Shown: piece after piece, positions 14,260 through 21,515 of the stretch
Layout: each line of letters starts with the position of its first letter
Position numbering within the stretch: the stretch's first letter is position 1
NCBI GenBank assembly: GCA_009701115.1
Contig: WLKR01000003.1
Coordinates: 1 to 21,515 of the forward strand
Length of the DNA stretch: 21,515 bases
Source of the DNA: Actinomycetota bacterium
Lineage (GTDB): Bacteria > Actinomycetota > Acidimicrobiia > Acidimicrobiales > RAAP-2
Direction: 5' to 3'
Position numbers and translations under genes: made by a program
Notes under the pieces: generated by a model
Database searches by the model: none
What the model was told of the DNA's origin: nothing
Seen by the model: only the letters and a program-made list of their open reading frames with translations

Positions 14260-16959
14260 TTGGCTGCAAAGAAAATTCGAGTACACGAGCTAGCCAAGGA
14301 GCTCGGTCTCACGAACAAGGAGCTCCAGGATCTCGCCTCCCGCATGGGAGTCGACGCCAAGAGCGCCTCGTCGTCAATTGAAGATGCACAGGCCGACCGC
14401 ATGCGGCGCCGTGCCGACGACGAAGGAATTCGTCGTGACGATCAGCCTGAAGACCCCAAGGCCAAGAAGGCTCCTGTTGCCAAGAAGGCCCCGGCCAAGA
14501 CCACAGCTGAGCCCACACCCGAAGTCGTGGACACTCCTGCTGCTCCTGTCGCCGAACAGCCAGTTGTCGAAGCACCCACTCAAGAACGCACTCCCGTTGC
14601 TCCCGAAGCAGCCGTAGAGGTCCCGACTGAGGACGTTCCTCAAGTCATCCGTACGCGCACCGCTGCTCCCAAGCCCGTAGCTAAGACAGTCTCACCTGAA
14701 GGTCCGACTACCGTCGCACCGACCCGCCGTCCGAATCCCGGTCAGGCGCCAACTTCTGCAACTGGACGTCCAATCCCACCACCACCCGGTGGCGGTCGTC
14801 CCCCAACGTCTTCTACGGGTCGTCCGATTCCACCACCACCCGGTGGTCGTCCTGGCGCTCGTCCAGCCGGACCTGGTGGTCGTCCCGCATTCGCTCCTCG
14901 TCCCGGTGGCGCTCGCCCTGGTGCCAGCGTCGGCGGTCGTCCCGTCGGTGGTGGATCGCGTCCCGGTGGACCTGGTGGTCCCGGTGGGGCCGGCGGTGGT
15001 TTTGGCGGTGCCCGTCCGGGTGCTCCAGCCGGTGGTCCCGGTCGTGGTGGTCCCGGTGGTCGTGGACCCGGTGGACCTCGTGGTTCACAGCGCAAGTCCA
15101 AGGCCCGTCGTAGTTCCAAGGTGGAGGACTTCGAGCCCACCCAAATCACTTCGTACATCCCCAGCACCGCTCCGGTGCCAACTGGTGAGATCATCGTCGA
15201 GCGTCGGTCAACGGCCAAGGACCTCGGTCCCAAGGTCAACCGCACGGCGACCGACATCATTCGCTTCCTCTTCCTTCAGGGAGAAATGGTCACCGCATCA
15301 CAGGGTCTGACCGACGACATGATCGAGTTGTACGCCGCCGAAATCGGGGCCGAGGTACGCCTCGTTGATCCGGGTGAAGAACAAGAAGCGGCCCTGCTCG
15401 CCAAGTTCTTCGACGACGATGAAGATGATGAGAAGTACGACGCTGTGCCTCGCTCACCTGTCGTTACGGTCATGGGTCACGTCGACCACGGTAAGACTTC
15501 GCTCTTGGACAGAATTCGTAACACCAACGTGATTGCCGGCGAAGCCGGTGGTATCACTCAGCACATCGGTGCCTACCAAGTGGAGTGGAAGGGCAAGTCC
15601 ATTGCATTCCTCGACACCCCAGGTCACGAAGCCTTCACCTCAATGCGTGCTCGAGGCGCCAAGGTCACTGACATTGTGATCCTGGTTGTCGCCGCGGACG
15701 ACGGTGTTATGCCTCAGACCATCGAGGCCATCAACCACGCCAAGGCCGCCGAAGTGCCAATCATTGTGGCCGTCAACAAGATTGACCGCCCGGACGCCAA
15801 TCCCGACCGCGTCCTGCAGCAAATTGCCGAACACGGCCTAGTTCCCGAAAAGTGGGGCGGTGACACCATCTGTGTCGAGGTTTCCGCACTGCAGGGTCTA
15901 GGCGTCGACGACTTGCTCGAGCAGGTGCTACTGATTGCAGAAGTGGGCGAGCTCACTGCTCGTACCGAAGGTCCGGCCGTTGGTTCAGTTCTTGAAGCCA
16001 ATCTCGAAGTTGGTCGTGGACCCGTGGCCACCGTCATGGTGCAAAAGGGTCAGCTGAAGTTGGGCGACGCCATTGTGGCCGGCGCTGCATGGGGCAAGGT
16101 CAAGGCCATGATCGACGACAAGGGTCGTCAGATCAAGGTTGCCGGCCCGTCGACTCCCGTTCAGGTGCTCGGTTTCTCAGAACCACCTCATGCTGGTGAC
16201 GAGATGCGCGTAGCGCAAGACCAAGCTCACGCCCGCACACTTGGTGAGGCTCGCGCCCAGCGAATCCGCATCACCGGACACATCCCACTCGCAAGTACTG
16301 GTGCCCGTCTGGAGGACCTCTTTGAGGCCATCCAGCGTGGCGAAACGGCCACCTTGAACGTGGTTCTGAAGTCTGACGTGCAGGGTTCGCTGGAAGCCTG
16401 CACCGAGTCGCTCCGTAAGTTGGAGCGTGAAGACGTCAAGCTCGTTATCGTGCACCGCGGTGTCGGTGGAATTACTGAGAACGACGTCCAGCTGGCGAGC
16501 GCTTCAAGTGCCACCATCATTGGATTCAATGTTCGTCCGGACCGCCGTAGTCGTGAGATGGCTGAGCGCGAAGGCGTTCAGATCCGTACGTACGAAATCA
16601 TCTACAAGCTCATCGAAGAAATCCAAGCAGCCATGCTCGGTCTTTTGGCTCCGGAGTTCGAAGAAGTCGTTACCGGCGAAGCCGAAGTACGCGAAATCTT
16701 CCGTGTTCCCAAGCTCGGCGCCATTGCTGGTTGTTACGTGCGCGAAGGCGTCATCACGCGAGGCAGCAAGGTTCGCTTCCTCCGCGAAGGTGCCATTATC
16801 TGGAAGGGTTCGATCACCTCACTGCGTCGCTTTAAGGACGACGCCCGTGAAGTGCAGTCGGGCTTCGAGTGCGGTATTGGTCTCTCCGACTACCAGGACT
16901 TGAAGGATGGCGACATCATCGAAACCTTCGAGGAGCGCGAGATTCCGCGGACGGCTTAA
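14260..16959 (+). CDS. infB: Translation initiation factor IF-2
   Basis: IF-2 is the GTPase that brings initiator tRNA to the 30S subunit and drives subunit joining. The 899-aa length is typical for Actinobacteria. It starts with an IF2_N domain (about 1-55, [20 protein letters not shown]). A long low-complexity linker follows, first Ala/Pro/Glu-rich and then Gly/Pro/Arg-rich (about 150-285), holding a 17-18-residue tandem repeat. The G domain has GHVDHGKT at 406-413, DTPGH at 452-456 and NKID at 506-509, followed by domains II, III and IV. The TTG start is set by GAGGAAG five bases upstream (14249-14255) and by the conserved [12 protein letters not shown]-terminus. It follows ylxR by 46 bases and precedes rbfA by three. 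Confidence 0.97.
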   Translation: MAAKKIRVHELAKELGLTNKELQDLASRMGVDAKSASSSIEDAQADRMRRRADDEGIRRDDQPEDPKAKKAPVAKKAPAKTTAEPTPEVVDTPAAPVAEQPVVEAPTQERTPVAPEAAVEVPTEDVPQVIRTRTAAPKPVAKTVSPEGPTTVAPTRRPNPGQAPTSATGRPIPPPPGGGRPPTSSTGRPIPPPPGGRPGARPAGPGGRPAFAPRPGGARPGASVGGRPVGGGSRPGGPGGPGGAGGGFGGARPGAPAGGPGRGGPGGRGPGGPRGSQRKSKARRSSKVEDFEPTQITSYIPSTAPVPTGEIIVERRSTAKDLGPKVNRTATDIIRFLFLQGEMVTASQGLTDDMIELYAAEIGAEVRLVDPGEEQEAALLAKFFDDDEDDEKYDAVPRSPVVTVMGHVDHGKTSLLDRIRNTNVIAGEAGGITQHIGAYQVEWKGKSIAFLDTPGHEAFTSMRARGAKVTDIVILVVAADDGVMPQTIEAINHAKAAEVPIIVAVNKIDRPDANPDRVLQQIAEHGLVPEKWGGDTICVEVSALQGLGVDDLLEQVLLIAEVGELTARTEGPAVGSVLEANLEVGRGPVATVMVQKGQLKLGDAIVAGAAWGKVKAMIDDKGRQIKVAGPSTPVQVLGFSEPPHAGDEMRVAQDQAHARTLGEARAQRIRITGHIPLASTGARLEDLFEAIQRGETATLNVVLKSDVQGSLEACTESLRKLEREDVKLVIVHRGVGGITENDVQLASASSATIIGFNVRPDRRSREMAEREGVQIRTYEIIYKLIEEIQAAMLGLLAPEFEEVVTGEAEVREIFRVPKLGAIAGCYVREGVITRGSKVRFLREGAIIWKGSITSLRRFKDDAREVQSGFECGIGLSDYQDLKDGDIIETFEEREIPRTA
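14749..14853 (+). repeat. Tandem coding repeat in the IF-2 linker
   Basis: Two adjacent copies (14749-14802 and 14803-14853) encode PTS-[A/S][11 protein letters not shown][G]-RP, 18 and 17 codons long, at IF-2 residues 164-198. The DNA copies differ mostly at wobble positions, so the duplication is not fresh or is kept by selection on protein sequence. Downstream the linker continues as irregular Gly/Arg/Pro repeats to about 15090. Confidence 0.85.
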
Positions 16960-16962
16960 GTC

Positions 16963-17331
16963 GTGTCAAGCAAATCTGCCGATAAACACCCCTACCCAAG
17001 GAGTGCTCGAGTAAATGAAATTCTCCGTGAGGTTATTTCTGACGTCATCGTGCGTCTCGAGGACCTTGACGATCGCTTGGGCCTCTTAACGGTTACTGGC
17101 GTTGAGACGACTCCTGATCTGCGACACGCCACAGTCTTCTTCGACTCGCTCACCCCTGAAGCCAAGGCTGGCCTCGAAGACCGTCGCGTGCAGATTCAGG
17201 GTCAAGTGAACGCCCAGACCAAGATGAAGCGCACCCCGAAGTTGGACTTTCGAATCGACCCCGCCGTTCGTTCCGGTGAATCAGTCGAAGAAATCATTCG
17301 TCGACTGCACGCAGAGGATGAGCAGAACTAG
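16963..17331 (+). CDS. rbfA: Ribosome-binding factor A
   Basis: RbfA helps process the 5' end of 16S rRNA and mature the 30S subunit. The 122-aa single KH-type domain has the conserved N-terminal helix pattern RSARVNEILREVISDVI, the strand TVTGVETTPDLRHATVFFDSL and the C-terminal FRIDPAVRSGESVEEIIRRL. The GTG start is three bases after infB, so it is probably coupled. The end overlaps truB by 14 bases. The DHH phosphoesterase gene often found between rbfA and truB in Actinobacteria is absent. Confidence 0.96.
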   Translation: MSSKSADKHPYPRSARVNEILREVISDVIVRLEDLDDRLGLLTVTGVETTPDLRHATVFFDSLTPEAKAGLEDRRVQIQGQVNAQTKMKRTPKLDFRIDPAVRSGESVEEIIRRLHAEDEQN

Positions 17332-18220
17332 CGGCGTCGTACTCGTCGACAAACCGGCGGGTTGGACGAGCCACGACGTTGTTGCCAAGATGCGCGGCAT
17401 TCTTCGTCAGCGCCGCATTGGTCACGCCGGCACGCTCGATCCCATGGCCACGGGACTGCTGGTGATTGCCGTGGGGCCAGCCACACGGCTCCTGCGTTTT
17501 GCTACTGATACTCAAAAGACGTACACCGGAACCGTGAAGTTGGGCGAGGCCACTGACTCTCTCGATGCCGACGGTGTCGTAATCGCTACTGCCCCAATTC
17601 CTGATTTGAGTCCGTTGGAAGCACAAGTCATCGCCGCCACCTTTCTCGGACCCCAACAACAGATTCCGCCGATGGTCTCGGCTATCAAGGTCGATGGCAA
17701 GAAGCTCTATGAACTGGCCCGTGAGGGAAAAGAGGTTGTGCGCAAGCCTCGCGACATCGTGGTCTCGAAGTTCGCGATAGCCGAATCCGAGGTCCCCGGC
17801 TCGTGGGCCTTCGAGGTGACCGTAACTCCCGGGACCTACGTTCGCGTACTGCTCGCCGATTGGGCCGTTCAGGCTGGCACCTTGGGCCACTTAACGGCAC
17901 TTCGCCGAACGGCGAGTGGTGCCTCCTTGGTTGATGCCGCACACACCATCGAATCGCTCCAGGAGGCCGTCGCTCAGGGTGAGTCCGTTCTGGCGGCACC
18001 CCTTGAGATGACGAAACAGTTTCCGGTCGTTGTCGTCGATGACGCCACGGTTCTCGCCATCCGACAAGGCAAGACGGTGGCGTTTGATACCCCCCTAGAC
18101 GGCGACTATCTCAATGCCGTTGACGGCACTGGGGAACTCGTGGCGATTCTGCGCCCCAAGGATGACCGGTGGCAGCCCGACGTGGTCTTGGCGATCGAGT
18201 CGACCGTGAAGGACTCGTAA
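17318..18220 (+). CDS. truB: tRNA pseudouridine(55) synthase TruB
   Basis: TruB makes pseudouridine 55 in the T-loop of tRNAs. With ATG 17318 the protein is 300 aa. It begins GVVLVDKPAGWTSHDVV and has the catalytic Asp41 in GHAGTLDPMATGLL. Other family segments are KTYTGTVKLGEATDSLDADG, IPPMVSAIKVDGKKLYELAR and TPGTYVRVLLADW. The C-terminal part (about 225-290) resembles a PUA-like domain. The frame is open further upstream in rbfA, but ATG 17318 is preceded by AGAGG and yields the family N-terminus. It overlaps rbfA by 14 bases and is followed at nine bases by ribF. Confidence 0.96.
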   Translation: MSRTSGVVLVDKPAGWTSHDVVAKMRGILRQRRIGHAGTLDPMATGLLVIAVGPATRLLRFATDTQKTYTGTVKLGEATDSLDADGVVIATAPIPDLSPLEAQVIAATFLGPQQQIPPMVSAIKVDGKKLYELAREGKEVVRKPRDIVVSKFAIAESEVPGSWAFEVTVTPGTYVRVLLADWAVQAGTLGHLTALRRTASGASLVDAAHTIESLQEAVAQGESVLAAPLEMTKQFPVVVVDDATVLAIRQGKTVAFDTPLDGDYLNAVDGTGELVAILRPKDDRWQPDVVLAIESTVKDS

Positions 18221-18229
18221 GGTTTTTGT

Positions 18230-19171
18230 ATGCGGGTACACCATGCAGACGAGGCGCGTTCGACACAACGTGGTTCCGTCGTGGCTATCGGCGTCTTCGA
18301 TGGCGTGCATCGTGGTCATCAGGCCGTGCTTCGCCACGTGGTGAGCCTCGCGCGCGAGCGTGATCTTGACGCCATCGTTGTTACCTTTGACCCCACTCCG
18401 GCCGAAGTCCTCGCGCCGGAGCGCGCCCCCAAACTCTTGGCCACGCTGAGTGATCGATTACGGGAGTTTGAAGCACTGGGTATTGACGAGGTGCGCGTCG
18501 TTCGTTTCTCCACTGAGGCCTCCCATGAAGAGGCCGTCGCCTTCGTTGATCGGGTCGTAGTCGCGGGGTGCGATGCTCGCGTCATTGTCGTCGGCGAAGA
18601 CTTTCACTTCGGTCGTAATCGCCAAGGCAACGTTGAACGGCTCCGCACGTGGGGCGAGACTCGTAACTTCACTGTGAGTCCGGTGACGCTGGTGGGCGAT
18701 GAGGCCCACTTCAGTTCGACCCGAGCCCGAACACGCATCACCGCCGGTGAGATCGCGGAGGCTCGGGAAGTTCTGGGCCGCCCCTTTCACTACCGCGACG
18801 TTGAAGTGGTTCACGGTGATGCGCGAGGCGGGGCTGAGCTCGGTTTTCCGACGGCCAACATTGACCCTTCGCCGCGACTGATTCGACCAGCCCTCGGTAT
18901 TTATGCCGGTTTCGCTGATCTCGCTGACGGATCTCGCTACGCCGCCGCTATTTCGGTGGGCAAGCGGCCCCAGTTCTATGAAGATGGCTCACTGCTGGTC
19001 GAGGCCTATCTCATTGGCTTTTCCGGTGACCTGTATGGACAGTTGCTGTCACTTTCATTCTTGGAATTCCTTCGTGGTGAGATGAAATTCGAGTCAGTCG
19101 ACGACCTCGTCGAACAGATGCACCGGGACGTAAAGAAATCTGAAGAGGTCTTCGCTTCATATCATGGTTAG
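18230..19171 (+). CDS. ribF: Bifunctional riboflavin kinase / FAD synthetase
   Basis: RibF phosphorylates riboflavin to FMN and adenylates FMN to FAD. The 313-aa protein has the N-terminal nucleotidyltransferase domain with GVFDGVHRGHQ at residues 21-31, VTFDPTPAEVL, and the GEDFHFGRNRQGN segment. The C-terminal kinase domain has GFPTANID at 205-212 and the closing LSFLEFLRGEMKF region. Order and length are as in other bacteria. The ATG follows truB by nine bases with AAGG near the truB stop. No FMN riboswitch is visible upstream, in keeping with an internal operon position. Confidence 0.96.
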   Translation: MRVHHADEARSTQRGSVVAIGVFDGVHRGHQAVLRHVVSLARERDLDAIVVTFDPTPAEVLAPERAPKLLATLSDRLREFEALGIDEVRVVRFSTEASHEEAVAFVDRVVVAGCDARVIVVGEDFHFGRNRQGNVERLRTWGETRNFTVSPVTLVGDEAHFSSTRARTRITAGEIAEAREVLGRPFHYRDVEVVHGDARGGAELGFPTANIDPSPRLIRPALGIYAGFADLADGSRYAAAISVGKRPQFYEDGSLLVEAYLIGFSGDLYGQLLSLSFLEFLRGEMKFESVDDLVEQMHRDVKKSEEVFASYHG

Positions 19172-19198
19172 CGGGAGACCACAACCAAAGGAATACGT

Positions 19199-21415
19199 AT
19201 GAGCGAATCAACCATCATCTACACCCACACGGACGAAGCTCCCGCTCTCGCCACGTACTCCCTCCTCCCGATTGTCTCAGCCTTCGCCGCACAGGCCGGC
19301 GTCACGGTGACCACGAGCGACATCTCACTCGCCGGTCGACTCATTGCCAATTTTGCGGAATTTCTGACCCCCGACCAGCGCATCACCGACGATTTGGCCA
19401 CGTTGGGCAAGGAAGTGCTTCTACCCGAAGCCAACATCATCAAGCTGCCAAATATTTCGGCCTCGATTCCACAGATCAAGTCCGTGATTACCGAACTACA
19501 GTCCCAAGGTTTCGCTATCCCGAACTACCCCGACAGTCCCGAGACCGACGAAGAGCGAGAGATTCAGACTCGCTACAAGAAGGTTTCTGGTTCGGCTGTT
19601 AACCCCGTCTTGCGCGAAGGTAACTCAGACCGTCGGGCACCGCTCTCGGTGAAGAAGTACGCCCAGAAGCACCCTCACTCGATGGGGAAGTGGTCAGCCG
19701 ACTCCAAGACCAACGTGGCCCACATGACCCACGGGGACTTTTTCTCTAATGAAGTTTCCAGTGTCATGCCGTCCGATGACTCGTTATCGATCGCTCTCAT
19801 CTCCGCCGACGGATCGAGCACACCACTCCGCGGGCCACTCGCCGTGCTGGCCGGAGAAATCATCGACGCCACCAAGATGGAGGCGGCAGCTCTGGACGCC
19901 TTCTTACAGGAGCAAATTGCCCGGGCCCAGTCCGAGGGCGTGCTGTTCTCTATTCACCTCAAGGCAACCATGATGAAGGTCTCGGACCCCATCATCTTCG
20001 GCCACGTCGTTCGGGCATTCTTTCCAAAGACCTTCTCCCAGTTCGGGAGCGAAATGGCCAACGCCGGCCTCAACCCGAATAATGGACTGGCCGGCATCTA
20101 CGCCGGACTGGACGCACTAACCAACGGGGAGGCAATCAAGGCTTCCTTCGCCAGCGAACTGGCCGACGGACCAGCCCTCGCGATGGTCGACTCGGACAAG
20201 GGCATCACCAACCTGCACGCTCCAAACGATGTGATTGTCGACGCTTCGATGCCGGCGATGATTCGCTCCTCGGGTCACATGTGGAACGCTGCCGGCCAGG
20301 AGTCCGACACATTGGCCGTTCTGCCTGATGCCAGCTACGCCGGTATCTACCAGGTCGCCCTCAATGACTGTCGCCGCTTTGGCGCCTTCGATCCGGCCAC
20401 CATGGGATCAGTACCCAACGTTGGGCTGATGGCCCAGGCGGCCGAGGAGTACGGCAGTCACGACAAGACATTCGAAATCCCGCATGATGGCACCGTGGTG
20501 GTAACGAACGCTGCCGGCGAGACCGTCTTTTCTATGCCCGTTGCGCAGCACGACATCTTCCGTATGTGCCAGACCAAGGACGTGCCAGTCGCCGACTGGG
20601 TCAAGCTTGCCGTGAACCGAGCCCGTCTCAGCGGAGACCCCGCCATTTTCTGGCTCGACGAAGATCGGGCCCACGACGCCCAAGTGATTACCAAGGTGCG
20701 TCGTTACTTAGCTGATCACGACACGACCAATCTCCAGATTGACATCATGGCGCCGGCCGAAGCCATCGGTATCTCCCTGGACCGCATTCGCAAGGGTCTC
20801 AACACCATTTCGGTAACGGGCAATGTTCTACGTGACTATCTAACTGACCTCTTTCCGATCATGGAACTCGGTACGAGCGCCAAGATGCTCTCGATTGTTC
20901 CGTTGATTAATGGCGGGGGACTCTTCGAGACCGGTGCCGGCGGTTCAGCTCCTAAGCACGTCCAGCAGTTTGAGCAGGAGAACTACCTGCGCTGGGACAG
21001 CCTCGGTGAGTTCTTGGCCCTGGCCTCAAGCTTTGAATATTTGGCCCAACGGACCGGCAATGCCCGCGCCCAAGTTCTGGCCGACACTCTGGACCGTGCC
21101 ACTGGTCGCTTCTTGGATGCCGACCGTTCGCCCGGACGCAAACTGGGCACGATCGATAATCGTGGGTCACACATCTATCTCGCGATTTACTGGGCTGATG
21201 AACTGGCTCAACAGACCGCCGACTCCGAACTGGCTAGCAAGTTCGCCGTCATCGCGGCACAGCTCGCCGAGTCTGAAGAGAAGATTGTTCAAGAGTTGAT
21301 TGCGGTCCAGGGGAGTCCCGTGAACCTCGGTGGCTACTTCCGTCCAAATGTCGACAAGGCCGCCGCAGCCATGCGGCCATCACCTACGTTCAATCGGATT
21401 CTGGCGTCGCTCTAA
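19199..21415 (+). CDS. icd: Isocitrate dehydrogenase, monomeric NADP+ type
   Basis: This enzyme oxidises isocitrate to 2-oxoglutarate with NADP+ in the TCA cycle. At 738 aa it is the monomeric class, unrelated in length to the ~415-aa dimeric enzyme. The substrate loop [17 protein letters not shown] puts Ser132 and Asn135 at the same numbers as in the Azotobacter vinelandii enzyme, and Lys255 (LKATMMK) also matches. Asp348 in [10 protein letters not shown] is the likely metal ligand. The NADP-side region includes [10 protein letters not shown] and [17 protein letters not shown]. The ATG has AAAGGA seven bases upstream. It lies 27 bases after ribF, where rpsO often sits in other bacteria, and may be co-transcribed or have its own promoter; I see no clear promoter boxes. 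Confidence 0.97.
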   Translation: MSESTIIYTHTDEAPALATYSLLPIVSAFAAQAGVTVTTSDISLAGRLIANFAEFLTPDQRITDDLATLGKEVLLPEANIIKLPNISASIPQIKSVITELQSQGFAIPNYPDSPETDEEREIQTRYKKVSGSAVNPVLREGNSDRRAPLSVKKYAQKHPHSMGKWSADSKTNVAHMTHGDFFSNEVSSVMPSDDSLSIALISADGSSTPLRGPLAVLAGEIIDATKMEAAALDAFLQEQIARAQSEGVLFSIHLKATMMKVSDPIIFGHVVRAFFPKTFSQFGSEMANAGLNPNNGLAGIYAGLDALTNGEAIKASFASELADGPALAMVDSDKGITNLHAPNDVIVDASMPAMIRSSGHMWNAAGQESDTLAVLPDASYAGIYQVALNDCRRFGAFDPATMGSVPNVGLMAQAAEEYGSHDKTFEIPHDGTVVVTNAAGETVFSMPVAQHDIFRMCQTKDVPVADWVKLAVNRARLSGDPAIFWLDEDRAHDAQVITKVRRYLADHDTTNLQIDIMAPAEAIGISLDRIRKGLNTISVTGNVLRDYLTDLFPIMELGTSAKMLSIVPLINGGGLFETGAGGSAPKHVQQFEQENYLRWDSLGEFLALASSFEYLAQRTGNARAQVLADTLDRATGRFLDADRSPGRKLGTIDNRGSHIYLAIYWADELAQQTADSELASKFAVIAAQLAESEEKIVQELIAVQGSPVNLGGYFRPNVDKAAAAMRPSPTFNRILASL

Positions 21416-21425
21416 GCATTCTTCG

Positions 21426-21515
21426 CTAGAGCGTGATTGCTCGCATCACAAAGTCAGTCATTACATCGATGTGACTGTGCACGTCGAGCTCTCCGTCGTA
21501 GGGATCAAACTCGGC
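21426..21515 (-). CDS. C-terminal end of an unidentified convergent gene
   Basis: The minus strand is open from the window edge to a TAG at 21426-21428, giving 29 codons that end DVMTDFVMRAITL. The segment is rich in Asp and His and looks like a protein end rather than random frame, and its stop lies only 10 bases from the icd stop, as expected of convergent genes. I do not recognise the family. The 10-base gap has no terminator, so any shared terminator would have to lie inside a gene. Confidence 0.5.
   Translation of the reverse strand, partial: AEFDPYDGELDVHSHIDVMTDFVMRAITL

Noticed and set aside
14749..15090. CRISPR-like or other non-coding repeat array
   Set aside because: Repeats are in frame, codon-based and vary at wobble positions; there are no uniform repeats with unique spacers.
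14742..15260. Pro-rich minus-strand frame and repetitive frames over the infB linker
   Set aside because: Low-complexity GC-rich DNA leaves several frames open; the plus-strand IF-2 frame explains the region.

Overview
The window is a chromosomal block of housekeeping genes from what looks like an actinobacterium. Its backbone is a long, tightly packed plus-strand series: xerC-rpsB-tsf-pyrH-frr-cdsA-dxr-rseP-ispG-proS-rimP-nusA-ylxR-infB-rbfA-truB-ribF-icd. That order (translation factors, the MEP-pathway genes dxr and ispG flanking the site-2 protease, then the rimP-nusA-infB group) is typical of Actinobacteria. Moderately high G+C, many GTG/TTG starts, an MtrA-like response regulator and a monomeric isocitrate dehydrogenase agree with this. 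A deep or aquatic lineage such as Acidimicrobiia is my guess; nothing in the sequence proves it.

Layout. Positions 1-1784 (minus strand) hold a two-component pair: an OmpR-type response regulator and, overlapping its stop codon, a sensor histidine kinase cut off by the window edge. A 58-base divergent gap separates them from xerC (1843-2745). After xerC comes a leader of about 130 bases with several stem-loops, then rpsB, tsf, pyrH and frr (ribosomal protein S2, EF-Ts, UMP kinase, ribosome recycling factor). Next is a membrane and isoprenoid group: cdsA with a long disordered N-terminal extension, dxr, rseP and ispG. proS encodes a prolyl-tRNA synthetase of the archaeal/eukaryotic type. A 189-base gap (12152-12340) with stem-loops and a convincing intrinsic terminator separates proS from rimP, nusA, ylxR, infB, rbfA, truB and ribF. 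A monomeric NADP-dependent isocitrate dehydrogenase follows, and the last 90 bases are the C-terminal end of an unidentified convergent minus-strand gene.

The genes serve ribosome assembly and translation (rpsB, tsf, frr, rimP, infB, rbfA, truB, proS), transcription elongation and RNA processing (nusA, ylxR), envelope precursors (cdsA, dxr, ispG), intramembrane proteolysis (rseP), cofactors and nucleotides (ribF, pyrH), and the TCA cycle (icd). Many neighbours overlap or lie within a few bases, which suggests translational coupling.

I found no mobile element, CRISPR array, tRNA or rRNA, and no clear new multi-gene system. The points most worth a second look are the non-coding leaders before rpsB and rimP, the repeated short motif in the CdsA extension, and the zinc-site-less archaeal-type ProRS.
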